Assembly (NCBI GenBank): GCA_012026675.1
Contig: VEPA01000190.1
Location: forward strand, 1-37,000
Length of the DNA stretch: 37,000 bases
Reading direction: 5' to 3'
Source of the DNA: Betaproteobacteria bacterium
GTDB taxonomy: Bacteria > Pseudomonadota > Gammaproteobacteria > Burkholderiales > Rhodocyclaceae
Part shown: positions 1 to 7,757 of the stretch, piece after piece
How the letters are laid out: each line of letters opens with the position of its first letter
Position numbering within the stretch: the first letter of the stretch is position 1
The notes under the pieces: generated by a model
Seen by the model: the letters and a program-made list of their open reading frames with translations, nothing else
The model's database searches: none
Told to the model about the DNA's origin: nothing
Made by a program: the position numbers and the translations under genes

Positions 1-54
1 GAATTCATCGCGTTGGTTGATCGAGCGCTTGTGAAACTCTGCATACTTTCCCAT
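1..54 (-). CDS. Acyl-CoA synthetase (acetate/propionate type), N-terminal fragment, cut by window edge
   Basis: Only the first 18 codons lie in the window; the gene runs off the left edge. The peptide begins MGKYAEFHKRSI, which resembles the extreme N-terminus of AMP-forming acetyl-/propionyl-CoA synthetases, where an aromatic-x-x-F/Y-x-R-S-I pattern precedes the first structured helix. A Shine-Dalgarno-like GAGGA lies just upstream of the ATG on the minus strand. It sits 61 bp downstream of acuI on the same strand, so the two are probably co-transcribed. An acyl-CoA ligase fits beside an acrylyl-CoA reductase because both act in C3 acyl-CoA metabolism. With 18 residues the family assignment is tentative; the reading frame and start are more secure. 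Confidence 0.45.
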   Translation of the reverse strand, partial: MGKYAEFHKRSINQRDEF

Positions 55-115
55 GACGATCCTCGCTTGGTTGTGTTTGGCTGTGATTGAAATGCTGGTT
101 GCTGGACTTGCCGCC

Positions 116-1117
116 TCAGGCGGCGATATTCACGACGACGCGACCCTTGACGCGGCCCTGCAGATAATCGTCGAAGGCGGCAGGCAAGTCGCCAAAAGCG
201 ATCTCGCGCACCATTGAACTGGATCCTGGCGCCAGATGGGCCGGGCGCATGTCCGTCGCCAGGTGCTGCCAGACGGCTGCGCGCTGCACCATCGGACAAT
301 TGACGGAATCGATTCCGAGCAGGCTGACGCCGCGCAGAATGAAAGGCATGACAGTAGTGTTGAGGCTGTGACTGGCGGCAAGTCCTATCGAGGCGAGCGC
401 ACCGCCCACCTTCATGGTGCTGGCCATCCATGCCAGGACGTCACCGCCCAGATTGTCCACGGCACCCGCCCAGGTTTCCTTGCCCAGCGGCTTGATCTTG
501 GCCAGATCCAGGGACTGGCGCAGCATGACTTCCCGGGCACCCAGTCCCAGCAGATATCCGGTTTCGGCCTCTTTGCCGGTCAGCGCGACGACATGATAGC
601 CACGCTTGGCCAGTATCTCGATAGCAATGCTGCCAACGCCTCCAGTAGCTCCGGAAACGATTACCGGCCCCTTGTCCGGCGTGAGGCCGTCGTGCTCCAT
701 GCGCACCACCGCCAGACCCGCGGTAAAACCGGCGGTACCGAATGCCATTGCATCGCAGCGGGACAGACCGGGAGGCAACTTGACAACCCAGTCAGCGGGC
801 AAACGTGCCGTTTCGGCATAGCCGCCGTGGTGGGCGACGCCGATGTCGTAGCTGGTCGCCAGCACTTCGTCGCCTGCCTTGAAACGGGGATCGGCACTGG
901 CGGTGACACGACCGGCCAGATCGATGCCGCCGATACAGGGAAAGCGCCGAATGATGCGGCCCGCTCCGGTTGCGGCGAGGGCATCCTTGTAGTTGATGCT
1001 GGAGTGTGTAACAGCGACTGTAACTTCGCCCGGATCGAGTTGCGATTCGTCCATATCGACGAATCGGCTGACCACCTTGCCTTCTTCCTGATTGATCAGG
1101 TAAGCCTTGAAACTCAC
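116..1117 (-). CDS. acuI: AcuI-type acrylyl-CoA reductase (YhdH/YhfP quinone-oxidoreductase family)
   Basis: Zinc-independent MDR-superfamily oxidoreductase of 333 aa, close to the usual ~330. The family reduces acrylyl-CoA to propionyl-CoA with NADPH in the cytosol. Visible features are the N-terminal GroES-like part with the SSINYKDALA motif typical of the YhdH/AcuI group, and a Rossmann nucleotide-binding loop GATGGVGSIA in the second half followed by VVALTGK, a basic stretch suited to NADPH. I chose the GTG at 1117 (VSFKAYLI) because GAGGAGG sits 5 nt before it; an ATG 45 bp further upstream lacks such a site. It is read towards a probable acyl-CoA synthetase, consistent with propionate/acrylate metabolism. 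Substrate specificity within the family is inferred. Confidence 0.85.
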   Translation of the reverse strand: MSFKAYLINQEEGKVVSRFVDMDESQLDPGEVTVAVTHSSINYKDALAATGAGRIIRRFPCIGGIDLAGRVTASADPRFKAGDEVLATSYDIGVAHHGGYAETARLPADWVVKLPPGLSRCDAMAFGTAGFTAGLAVVRMEHDGLTPDKGPVIVSGATGGVGSIAIEILAKRGYHVVALTGKEAETGYLLGLGAREVMLRQSLDLAKIKPLGKETWAGAVDNLGGDVLAWMASTMKVGGALASIGLAASHSLNTTVMPFILRGVSLLGIDSVNCPMVQRAAVWQHLATDMRPAHLAPGSSSMVREIAFGDLPAAFDDYLQGRVKGRVVVNIAA

Positions 1118-1282
1118 TATAGCCTCCTCGAAATTGCACTCGGTCTTTGCCGAATTGGTCATTCTGGCGTACTGAAGCGGCGAAGTATAGCCAGACGAGG
1201 CTTACAAGGCGCTGAATCAAGAAGTGTCTGGGTTGCGCCGGGGGTTTACAGTAAGTCCCGGTCAATGCTAAGGTCCGACCCC

Positions 1283-1795
1283 ATGCAAGGAATACCCCCA
1301 CTAACGGCAAGTTTTTTTCTCCTTGCCGGTCTGCTTTTTGCCCCCTGCGCCCATGCCGACGAACCCCTAGTGGTGCCGCCGCCGTTGCAGGTCTCATTCG
1401 TCGATCGCGCCACCGCTACGGCACAGGATGCGATCGATCAGGCCATGGATCTGCTCGGCATTCGCTATCGGCGCGGCGGCAGTTCTCCCGAAGCCGGCTT
1501 CGATTGTTCCGGATTCGTGAACCATGTCTTCCGCGAAAGCCTGGGACTGATTCTGCCCCGCAGTTCGAAGGAAATGAGCAAGTCGGGCGAGGCGATTAGC
1601 CGCGACGAACTGCGTCCCGGCGACCTGGTCTTTTTCAACACCATGCGCAACGCGTTCTCCCATGTCGGCATTTATCTTGGCGACAACCAGTTCGTCCATG
1701 CTCCGCGAAGCGGCGGCAGGGTCCGCATCGAGGATTTGCGCGATGGCTACTGGACGAAGCGTTTCAACGGCGCGCGCCGGGTCAGCCCCGACTAG
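1283..1795 (+). CDS. Exported NlpC/P60-family cell-wall hydrolase (C40 peptidase)
   Basis: A 170-aa protein with a hydrophobic signal sequence (residues ~8-24) ending near AHA|DE, so probably periplasmic. The NlpC/P60 domain fills the rest. The catalytic Cys is in FDCSGF (C75), the catalytic His in SHVGIY (H127), and the third polar residue is His in FVHAPRSGG (H139). Members cleave gamma-D-Glu-diaminopimelate bonds in peptidoglycan, or related amides; the exact bond is not readable here. The ATG at 1283 follows TAAGG by 8 nt; another in-frame ATG at 1265 would add MLRSDP before the signal peptide. The gene stands alone, divergent from acuI and followed by an intrinsic terminator. Stop codon TAG. 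Confidence 0.85.
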   Translation: MQGIPPLTASFFLLAGLLFAPCAHADEPLVVPPPLQVSFVDRATATAQDAIDQAMDLLGIRYRRGGSSPEAGFDCSGFVNHVFRESLGLILPRSSKEMSKSGEAISRDELRPGDLVFFNTMRNAFSHVGIYLGDNQFVHAPRSGGRVRIEDLRDGYWTKRFNGARRVSPD

Positions 1796-1816
1796 TTGCC
1801 GAACAACGCTCATGAT

Positions 1817-1841
1817 GCCAGCCGCAGGCTGGCTTTATTTT
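1817..1841 (+). terminator. Intrinsic terminator after the NlpC/P60 gene
   Basis: A perfect 7-bp stem, GCCAGCC-GCA-GGCTGGC, is followed at once by TTTATTTT, the standard rho-independent layout. It starts 21 bp after the NlpC/P60 stop codon and its T-run abuts the -35 element of the next promoter. Confidence 0.8.
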
Positions 1842-1872
1842 GACTTGCAATTGCGAATGATTCTTAATACAC
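1840..1872 (+). promoter_or_regulatory. Candidate sigma-70 promoter with overlapping Fur-box-like operator, upstream of fbpA
   Basis: TTGACT at 1840-1845 and TTAATA at 1864-1869 are separated by 18 bp, a plausible sigma-70 promoter 40 bp before the fbpA start. The spacer and -10 carry TTGCGAATGATTCTTAAT, which resembles Fur boxes (repeats of the NATWAT hexamer type). Iron-repressed transcription of a ferric-iron binding protein is what the gene's role predicts. The match was made by eye and is not scored. Confidence 0.55.
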
Positions 1873-1908
1873 TACAGCCCATTCTCAATCCGATCAGGAA
1901 TTCTTTTC

Positions 1909-2931
1909 ATGAAATCATCCCGTTTGTTCCTCGCCTTGCTTGCCATTGGCGCAATTGGCGCCGCTACGGCCCAGGCCCAGGAAAAAGTCCTCAACCTTTA
2001 CTCCGCCCGTCACTACCAGACGGACGAAGCGCTGTACTCCAATTTCACCCGCCAGACCGGCATCAAGATCAACCGAATCGAGGCCAAGGAAGATGAACTG
2101 CTGGAGCGCATCCGCAATGAAGGTGCCGCCAGTCCGGCCGACATCTTCCTCACCGTGGATGCGGCGCGACTGGCCAAGGCTGATGAACTCGGCCTGTTCG
2201 CTCCGGTGAAATCCAAACTGCTGGAAGAGCGGATTCCGGCCAATCTGCGCAGCCCGGACTGGTTTGCCTTCTCGACCCGCGCCCGCGTCATCGTCATCAA
2301 CAAGGCCGCCGTCAAGGCCGACGAGGTGCAGAACTATGAAGATCTGGCCAGCCCGAAGCTCAAAGGCAAGGTCTGCTCCCGCTCGGGCAGCCATCCCTAC
2401 AACATTTCCCTGATGTCCGCGCTGATTGCGCACCTTGGCGAAGCCAAAGCCGAGGAATGGGCGCGCGCTGTGGTCGCCAATTTCGCCCGTGCGCCCAAGG
2501 GCGGCGACACCGACCAGATAAAGTCGGTCGCGGCCGGCGAATGCGGCGTGGCGGTTTCCAACACCTACTATCTGGCCCGCCTGCTGCGCTCCGACAAACC
2601 GGAAGAGCGGAGCCTGATGGATCGCATCACCATCGTATGGCCGAACCAGAAGACCTTTGGCACACACATCAACATCTCGGGCGGCGGCATGTTGAAGACC
2701 GCGCCGAACAAGGAGTCAGCGGTCAAATTCCTCGAGTATCTCGCCAGCGACGACGCCCAGCGCTACTTTGCTGACGGCAACAACGAATGGCCGGCGGTGG
2801 CCAGCGTAGCGGTAAAGAATCCGGCGCTCGAAACCATGGGCAAATTCAAGGCCGACAGCCTGCCGGTGGCCACGCTGGCGAAAAATGCCGTCGCCGCCCA
2901 GCGCATCTACGATCGCGCCGGCTGGAAGTAA
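1909..2931 (+). CDS. fbpA: Periplasmic ferric-iron-binding protein of an ABC importer (FbpA/FutA type)
   Basis: A 340-aa class-F binding protein that captures Fe(III) in the periplasm and hands it to the FbpBC permease/ATPase. The N-terminus MKSSRLFLALLAIG...ATAQAQ is a clear signal peptide, with cleavage after about residue 24. The mature protein starts EKVLNLYSARHYQTDEALY, as in FutA/FbpA proteins, and the adjacent Tyr pair in SNTYYLARLL (Y220, Y221) matches the tyrosine dyad that coordinates iron in this family. LNLYSARHY also supplies candidate His/Tyr ligands. The start is unambiguous because the signal peptide begins at this ATG. A Fur-like promoter lies upstream and a strong hairpin downstream. 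The permease and ATPase genes lie at 3361-6135, on different strands. Confidence 0.92.
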   Translation: MKSSRLFLALLAIGAIGAATAQAQEKVLNLYSARHYQTDEALYSNFTRQTGIKINRIEAKEDELLERIRNEGAASPADIFLTVDAARLAKADELGLFAPVKSKLLEERIPANLRSPDWFAFSTRARVIVINKAAVKADEVQNYEDLASPKLKGKVCSRSGSHPYNISLMSALIAHLGEAKAEEWARAVVANFARAPKGGDTDQIKSVAAGECGVAVSNTYYLARLLRSDKPEERSLMDRITIVWPNQKTFGTHINISGGGMLKTAPNKESAVKFLEYLASDDAQRYFADGNNEWPAVASVAVKNPALETMGKFKADSLPVATLAKNAVAAQRIYDRAGWK

Positions 2932-2943
2932 TCGCGTAATCAA

Positions 2944-2977
2944 ATCGACAGCCCCTCGCCATGGAGGGGCTGTCGAT
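2944..2977 (+). terminator. Strong 14-bp hairpin after fbpA, without a T-run
   Basis: Both arms match over 14 bp (2944-2957 and 2964-2977) around a 6-nt loop. The stem includes CAGCCCCTC/GAGGGGCTG. It begins 12 bp after the fbpA stop codon. No poly-T follows on either strand, so it may be a terminator of the hairpin-only kind or a 3'-end stabilising structure for fbpA mRNA, separating it from the CDGSH gene. Confidence 0.5.
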
Positions 2978-3124
2978 ACGCCGTACCGGCAGCGCCGACT
3001 TTCCTGGTCGCTTGTTCGTCCGGTCGCAAAAACCTGCGCAAATACCTGCTCAGCCTCCGCGATTTCGCCGCCGCACGAATACCTCTATAGTGTGCACTTC
3101 GCCAACAGGATCAGGAGAACAAGA

Positions 3125-3364
3125 ATGTCCAACCCCGAAATCGCCGCAAAGAACCCCTTCGCCGTCGACGTGGAAAAAGGCAAGGACTACTGGTGGTGTG
3201 CCTGCGGCAGGAGCAAGACCCAGCCGTTTTGCGACGGCAGCCACAAGGGATCGGAATTCAGTCCGCGTAAATACACGGCCGAGGAAAGCAAGACCGTGTA
3301 CTTCTGCGGCTGCAAGCATAGCGGCAAGGCCCCGCTGTGCGATGGCACGCACAAGTCGCTTTAG
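3125..3364 (+). CDS. Double-CDGSH iron-sulfur domain protein
   Basis: A 79-aa soluble protein with two CDGSH-type motifs: CACGRSKTQPFCDGSH at about residues 25-40 and CGCKHSGKAPLCDGTH at about 61-76. Each C-x-C...C-x3-H set is expected to bind one [2Fe-2S] cluster through three Cys and one His, as in two-domain CISD3/MiNT-like proteins. There is no signal peptide or membrane segment, so it is probably cytosolic. An AGGAGA ribosome-binding site precedes the ATG. Its role in bacteria is not settled; position within an iron-import locus suggests iron or Fe-S handling, which is inference. Its stop codon overlaps the convergent fbpB stop by 4 bp. Confidence 0.88.
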   Translation: MSNPEIAAKNPFAVDVEKGKDYWWCACGRSKTQPFCDGSHKGSEFSPRKYTAEESKTVYFCGCKHSGKAPLCDGTHKSL

Positions 3365-5037
3365 CAGGAGCTGATTTCGCTGCGCCCGGCGGCGATCTGC
3401 CGCGCCAGCACGATGATGGGCAGCAGGCCGACGGCGACGATCGCCAGTGCAGCGCTTGAAGCTTCCGCCAGTCGTTCGTCGGCGGCCAGCGTGTAGGTTT
3501 GCGTGGCCAGCGTATCGAAGTTGAACGGACGCATCACCAGCGTCGCCGGCAGTTCCTTCATGACATCGACGAACACCAGCAGCGCGGCGGTCAGCAGGCT
3601 GCCGCGCATCAGCGGCAGATGCACGCGGCGCAAGATCTCGCCCTGGCTGCTGCCGAGGCTCTGCGCCGCTGATTCCATATTGGGCGTAATGCGTGCCAGG
3701 CCCGCTTCAACGGTTTGCAGCGAAATCGCCAGAAAGCGCGCCAGGTAGGCATACAACAGCGCGGCGATGCCGCCGGTAAGAATCAGGCCTGGATTGACAC
3801 CGGTCATTTGCTGCCACAGGCCTGCCAGCAAATGATCGAGCCGCGTCACCGGGATCAGCACACCGACGGCGATGACCGAGCCCGGCACCGCGTATCCCAG
3901 GCCGACAACACGGCTCGCCAGCATCGACAAGCGGCGTCCGCCCCGGGCAGCAAATCCCAGCAGCAAGGCCAGGAGCGCCGCCAGTACAGCCGCCAGTGCC
4001 GCCAGCGTAAGACTGTTTCTGGCGAGAATCAGAAAACGCCCGGCAAAACCGGCACCCTCGTCACCGGCATCGCCGATGGCGAGCCGCAACAGCAGCACCG
4101 CGGGCAGAATGAAGCCGATTACCACAGGAATCGCGCAGCCGATCTGGGCCAGCAGTGCATGCCAGCCGGTCAGCACCTGACGCGTCGCGCGCCGCCGCCC
4201 GCTGCTGTCGTGATAGCGGGCGCGGCCCCGGCTGAAGCGCTCCAGCAGAATCAGCAAGGCGACAAAACCGAGCAAGGCGGCTGCAAGCTGGGCCGCGGCG
4301 ATCCGATCGCCGAGTGAAAACCACGCACGGTAGATGCCCGTGGTGAAGGTTTCCACCGCGAAATAGGCCACCGTGCCGTAATCGGCGAGCGTTTCCATCA
4401 GCGCCAGTGCCATGCCGGCGGCAATCGCCGGACGCGCCAGGGGAATCGAGACGCGCCAGAAACCCTGCCATGGATTGAGGCCGAGCGCGCGCGCCGCCTC
4501 GATCATGCCCCCGGCGCGTTCGAGGAAGGCGGTGCGTACCAGCAAGTAGACATACGGGTAAAGCACGCAGGAAAACAGCACGATGGCGCCACCCAGCGAG
4601 CGCACCTCGGGAAACCAGTAGTCGCCCTTGCTCCAGCCGAAACTCTCGCGCAAGCCGGTCTGCAAAGGCCCGACGAATTGCAGGAAATCGGTATAGGTGT
4701 AGGCCAGTACGTAGGCCGGCATCGCCATCGGCAACAGCAGCGCCCATTCCGCCATGCGCCGTCCGGGAAAGTCGTTCAAGGCTACCAGCCAGGCCGCCCC
4801 GGTGCCCATTGAAGCGACCCCGATGCCGACGCCGAGGCATAGCCATACCGAATTCGCCACATACTCGGGCAGCACCGTGGTCAGCAGATGGCCCCAGGTT
4901 TCGCCGGTGCCGCCGGCGAATAGATTGGCACCGACGGCGAGCACCGGCAGCGCGACCAGAACCGCGAGCGCGAAAGAGAATGCAGGAAGCGAAAGGGATG
5001 AGCGGGCCACGGCCGGCAGATTATAATTGAGACTCAT
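3361..5037 (-). CDS. fbpB: Ferric-iron ABC transporter permease, fused two-domain type (FbpB)
   Basis: A 558-aa inner-membrane permease with two tandem binding-protein-dependent transport domains, the usual form for Fe(III) importers. Many hydrophobic segments are visible, starting with FSFALAVLVALPVLAVGAN. Each half has an EAA-type cytoplasmic loop for ATPase contact: IEAARALGLNPWQGFWRVSIP in the first and MESAAQSLGSSQGEILRRVHLP in the second. I chose the ATG at 5037 (MSLNYNL); GGAGA lies almost against it, so the ribosome-binding spacing is poor, but upstream starts would run into fbpC. It is divergent from fbpC with only 30 bp between start codons and convergent with the CDGSH gene. Confidence 0.9.
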   Translation of the reverse strand: MSLNYNLPAVARSSLSLPAFSFALAVLVALPVLAVGANLFAGGTGETWGHLLTTVLPEYVANSVWLCLGVGIGVASMGTGAAWLVALNDFPGRRMAEWALLLPMAMPAYVLAYTYTDFLQFVGPLQTGLRESFGWSKGDYWFPEVRSLGGAIVLFSCVLYPYVYLLVRTAFLERAGGMIEAARALGLNPWQGFWRVSIPLARPAIAAGMALALMETLADYGTVAYFAVETFTTGIYRAWFSLGDRIAAAQLAAALLGFVALLILLERFSRGRARYHDSSGRRRATRQVLTGWHALLAQIGCAIPVVIGFILPAVLLLRLAIGDAGDEGAGFAGRFLILARNSLTLAALAAVLAALLALLLGFAARGGRRLSMLASRVVGLGYAVPGSVIAVGVLIPVTRLDHLLAGLWQQMTGVNPGLILTGGIAALLYAYLARFLAISLQTVEAGLARITPNMESAAQSLGSSQGEILRRVHLPLMRGSLLTAALLVFVDVMKELPATLVMRPFNFDTLATQTYTLAADERLAEASSAALAIVAVGLLPIIVLARQIAAGRSEISSC

Positions 5038-5067
5038 TCTCCACAAACGTCCATTTACGCAACGATC

Positions 5068-6135
5068 ATGCCCTTGCTCGAAGTCGACCGTGTCAGTCAT
5101 GCCTACGGCAAGCACGCCGTGGTACGTGACCTGTCCTTCGACCTGGCGCAGGGCGAAATTGCCTGCCTGCTGGGAGCCTCGGGCTGCGGCAAGACCACGA
5201 TGCTGCGCCTGATTGCCGGTTTCGAGGCGCCGTCAGCGGGCAGCATCCGCCTCAATGGCGTGATGATCGCCAATGAAGAAACCCAAGTGCCGGCCGAAGC
5301 GCGTCGCATAGGCATGGTGTTCCAGGACTATGCCCTGTTCCCGCATCTTTCGATTGCCGATAACATCGGATTCGGGCTGCGCGAAAAGTCGGTGCCGGCG
5401 AGACGCCAACGCATCGAAGAAATGCTGGAACTGATCGGCCTGGCCAACCACGGCGGCCGCTATCCGCACGAACTTTCCGGCGGCCAACAGCAACGCGTGG
5501 CACTGGCGCGCGCCCTGGCGCCGCAACCGCACCTGCTGCTGCTGGACGAGCCGTTTTCCAACCTCGATGTCGAATTGCGCGAGCGCCTGTCGCTGGAAGT
5601 GCGCGACATCCTTAAGCGTGCCGGCATGGCGGCGATCCTCGTCACCCATGACCAGCACGAAGCCTTCGCCGTCGCCGACGTGGTCGGCATCATGCGCGAG
5701 GGCCGCATCGAGCAGTGGGACACCCCCTACAACCTCTATCACCGCCCGGCCACGCGCCACGTCGCCGACTTCATCGGCCAGGGCGTGTTCCTGCCCGGCG
5801 AGGTGCTGTCGCCAAGGATCGTCGAGGTTGAACTCGGCCGCCTCGACTCCGAAGTGCCGATGGATTGCGCTTCGAGTTGCTTTGAGTGCCAGCGCAGCTG
5901 CCGGCTCGACGTGCTGCTGCGCCCGGATGACGTGATCCATGACGACGCCAGCGAGGTCAAGGCGGAAGTCATTGCCAAGGCCTTTCGCGGTGCCGAGTTC
6001 CTCTACACGCTGCGCCTGGCGTCGGGAGCCCAGGTTCTGTCCCTCGTACCTTCGCACCACAACCATGCCATCGGCGAAATGATTGGCATCCGGCTTGATG
6101 TCGACCACGTTGTCACCTTCACCCAGGGCCGATGA
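5068..6135 (+). CDS. fbpC: Ferric-iron ABC transporter ATP-binding protein (FbpC) with a four-cysteine insert
   Basis: A 355-aa ATPase that drives Fe(III) uptake through FbpB. Visible motifs are Walker [10 protein letters not shown] (residues 36-44), Q-loop FQDYALFPH, signature [15 protein letters not shown], Walker [13 protein letters not shown] and H-loop VTHDQHEA. The C-terminal regulatory (TOBE-like) domain follows from about residue 240, as in iron-type MalK-like ATPases. Inside it is C-x3-C-x2-C-x3-C at C267, C271, C274 and C278, a spacing that could bind a metal or Fe-S cluster; I do not know it as a standard family feature. The last codons overlap aat by 4 bp (ATGA), so fbpC, aat and bpt look like one operon. 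Confidence 0.92.
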   Translation: MPLLEVDRVSHAYGKHAVVRDLSFDLAQGEIACLLGASGCGKTTMLRLIAGFEAPSAGSIRLNGVMIANEETQVPAEARRIGMVFQDYALFPHLSIADNIGFGLREKSVPARRQRIEEMLELIGLANHGGRYPHELSGGQQQRVALARALAPQPHLLLLDEPFSNLDVELRERLSLEVRDILKRAGMAAILVTHDQHEAFAVADVVGIMREGRIEQWDTPYNLYHRPATRHVADFIGQGVFLPGEVLSPRIVEVELGRLDSEVPMDCASSCFECQRSCRLDVLLRPDDVIHDDASEVKAEVIAKAFRGAEFLYTLRLASGAQVLSLVPSHHNHAIGEMIGIRLDVDHVVTFTQGR

Positions 6136-6848
6136 TCCCCTGGTTAGGCAAGGAACCCATATTCCCGCCGCTTGACACGGCGCTGGCTGAGCCGAACGGT
6201 CTGCTCGCCGCCGGCGGCGATCTGAGCCCGCAACGCCTGCTCGCCGCCTACAGGAACGGCATATTCCCATGGTATTCGGCGGGCGAGCCGATCCTGTGGT
6301 GGAGCCCGGATCCGCGCATGGTGCTGTTCCCAGACGATTTGAAGATATCCGCCTCGCTGGCGAAAAACCTGCGCAACGCCGACTACGAAGTGCGCCTCGA
6401 CACCGCCTTCGACGAAGTGATCCAGGCCTGCGCCGGCACGCCGCGAGACGGCCAGGCCGGCACCTGGATCACCACCGAAATGCAGCAGGCCTATCGCGCA
6501 TTGCACCGGCTGGGCTATGCGCACAGTGTCGAAACCTGGATAGCCGGCAAACTTGCCGGCGGTCTTTACGGTATCGCGCTGGGACAGGCTTTTTACGGCG
6601 AATCGATGTTCAGCCATGCCCGCGATGCGTCAAAAATTGCGCTTGCGCATTTGTGCGCCCACCTCAGGTGGCGCGGATTCGGCATAATCGACTGTCAGAT
6701 GGAAACCGCTCACCTCGCCTCTCTCGGTGCCCGACCGATTCCCCGCCGTGACTTTGCAGCACGGCTGGACGAACTTTGCCCGCGCGGCGAGGCGCCTGGC
6801 CTCTGGCCGGGCACTGCCATCGACGGCTATTTCAGGCGCCAGCGATGA
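6132..6848 (+). CDS. aat: Leucyl/phenylalanyl-tRNA--protein transferase
   Basis: A 238-aa enzyme that transfers Leu or Phe from aminoacyl-tRNA to N-terminal Lys or Arg of proteins, making N-degrons read by ClpS-ClpAP. Length and sequence fit the family: the N-terminal GNAT-fold signatures [19 protein letters not shown] and NGIFPWYS, then [23 protein letters not shown] and FYGESMFS. Translation is coupled to fbpC through the ATGA overlap. bpt follows 18 bp later with the complementary specificity. The protein is cytosolic. Confidence 0.94.
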   Translation: MIPWLGKEPIFPPLDTALAEPNGLLAAGGDLSPQRLLAAYRNGIFPWYSAGEPILWWSPDPRMVLFPDDLKISASLAKNLRNADYEVRLDTAFDEVIQACAGTPRDGQAGTWITTEMQQAYRALHRLGYAHSVETWIAGKLAGGLYGIALGQAFYGESMFSHARDASKIALAHLCAHLRWRGFGIIDCQMETAHLASLGARPIPRRDFAARLDELCPRGEAPGLWPGTAIDGYFRRQR

Positions 6849-6866
6849 CCCTGCCATGACCCACCC

Positions 6867-7595
6867 ATGACCCACCTGCGCGACCTCCCACCCTTTCCGC
6901 TGCTACAGTTCTATGCCACGGCACCGTATGGCTGCTCGTACCTGCCGGGCCGCATTGCCCGTTCCCAGGTCGCCACACCGACCCACCTGATCGACAATGC
7001 CACCTACAGCGAACTGGTGCGTGCCGGCTTTCGCCGCAGCGGCGTTTTCACCTATCGGCCCTACTGCGACGCCTGCCGCGAATGCCAGCCGGTGCGCCGC
7101 GACGTGAAGGCCTTCGCGCCCAACCGCAGCCAGCGCCGCGCCCTGGTCCAGCACTCCGCGCTCACCGCGCGCGAATGCAGCCTGACCTTTCGCGAGGAGC
7201 ACTATCAGCTCTACCAGCACTATCAGGCAACGCGTCACTCGGGTGGCGGCATGGATCAGGACAGTCGCGACCAGTACGCCCACTTCCTGCTGCAGACCCA
7301 TGTCGACAGCCGGCTGATCGAATTCCGTGAAAACGGCGTGTTGCGCGTGGTCAGCATCATCGACGTGCTGGCCGACGGACTTTCGTCGGGCTACACTTTC
7401 TACGATCCCGACGCGACGAATGCCAGTTACGGCACCTTCGCCATCCTATGGCAGATCGCCCAGTGCCAGCATGTCGGCCTGCCCTGGTTGTATCTTGGCT
7501 ACTGGATACGCGACAGCCGCAAGATGGCCTACAAGGCCAAGTTCCGTCCGCTTCAGGTGCTGCGCCACGGCGAGTGGCAGAAACTCGACGAATAA
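6867..7595 (+). CDS. bpt: Aspartate/glutamate leucyltransferase (Bpt; annotated historically as arginyl-tRNA--protein transferase)
   Basis: A 242-aa member of the ATE/Bpt family. Bacterial Bpt proteins transfer Leu from Leu-tRNA to N-terminal Asp or Glu, in contrast to eukaryotic arginyl-transferases. Visible signatures are the N-terminal Cys cluster region with [15 protein letters not shown], the SGGGMD loop, and the C-terminal YLGYWI and MAYKAKFRP motifs of the acyltransferase fold. The start is the third of three closely spaced ATGACC strings at 6845, 6856 and 6867; only the last is in frame. It follows aat and shares its pathway: together they extend the N-degron code to basic and acidic N-termini. 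Downstream lies a long palindromic repeat. Confidence 0.92.
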   Translation: MTHLRDLPPFPLLQFYATAPYGCSYLPGRIARSQVATPTHLIDNATYSELVRAGFRRSGVFTYRPYCDACRECQPVRRDVKAFAPNRSQRRALVQHSALTARECSLTFREEHYQLYQHYQATRHSGGGMDQDSRDQYAHFLLQTHVDSRLIEFRENGVLRVVSIIDVLADGLSSGYTFYDPDATNASYGTFAILWQIAQCQHVGLPWLYLGYWIRDSRKMAYKAKFRPLQVLRHGEWQKLDE

Positions 7596-7602
7596 ATCTA
7601 TT

Positions 7603-7684
7603 TTCCGCAGATGACGCAGATTTACACAGATTATCTTCCATGAATTCATGTGATCTATCTGCGAAATCTGCGAATTCTGCGGAT
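7603..7684. repeat. Imperfect long palindrome built from GCAGAT/ATCTGC units
   Basis: The left arm (from 7604) reads TCCGCAGATGACGCAGATTT; the right arm (7657-7683) is its near reverse complement, with ATCTGCGAAATCTGCG and TTCTGCGGA. Both arms repeat a CGCAGAT-like unit roughly every 9-10 bp. The centre is a perfect 12-bp palindrome, CATGAATTCATG (7639-7650). It lies between convergent genes. Similar GCAGAT-rich palindromes occur as dispersed intergenic repeats in other bacteria, so this is probably one copy of a family, possibly also acting as a bidirectional transcript end. The rest of the gap, to 7757, shows nothing I can support. Confidence 0.7.
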
Positions 7685-7757
7685 GGAATTGGGGTTCTTA
7701 GGATCAACGACTTCCCCCCATAAGAGTCGGCGCCGGCGACACGGCAATATTCCGGGG

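Noticed and set aside
236-1282. Long N-terminal extension of the NlpC/P60 protein
   Set aside because: It runs antisense through acuI; the signal peptide at 1283 defines the true start.
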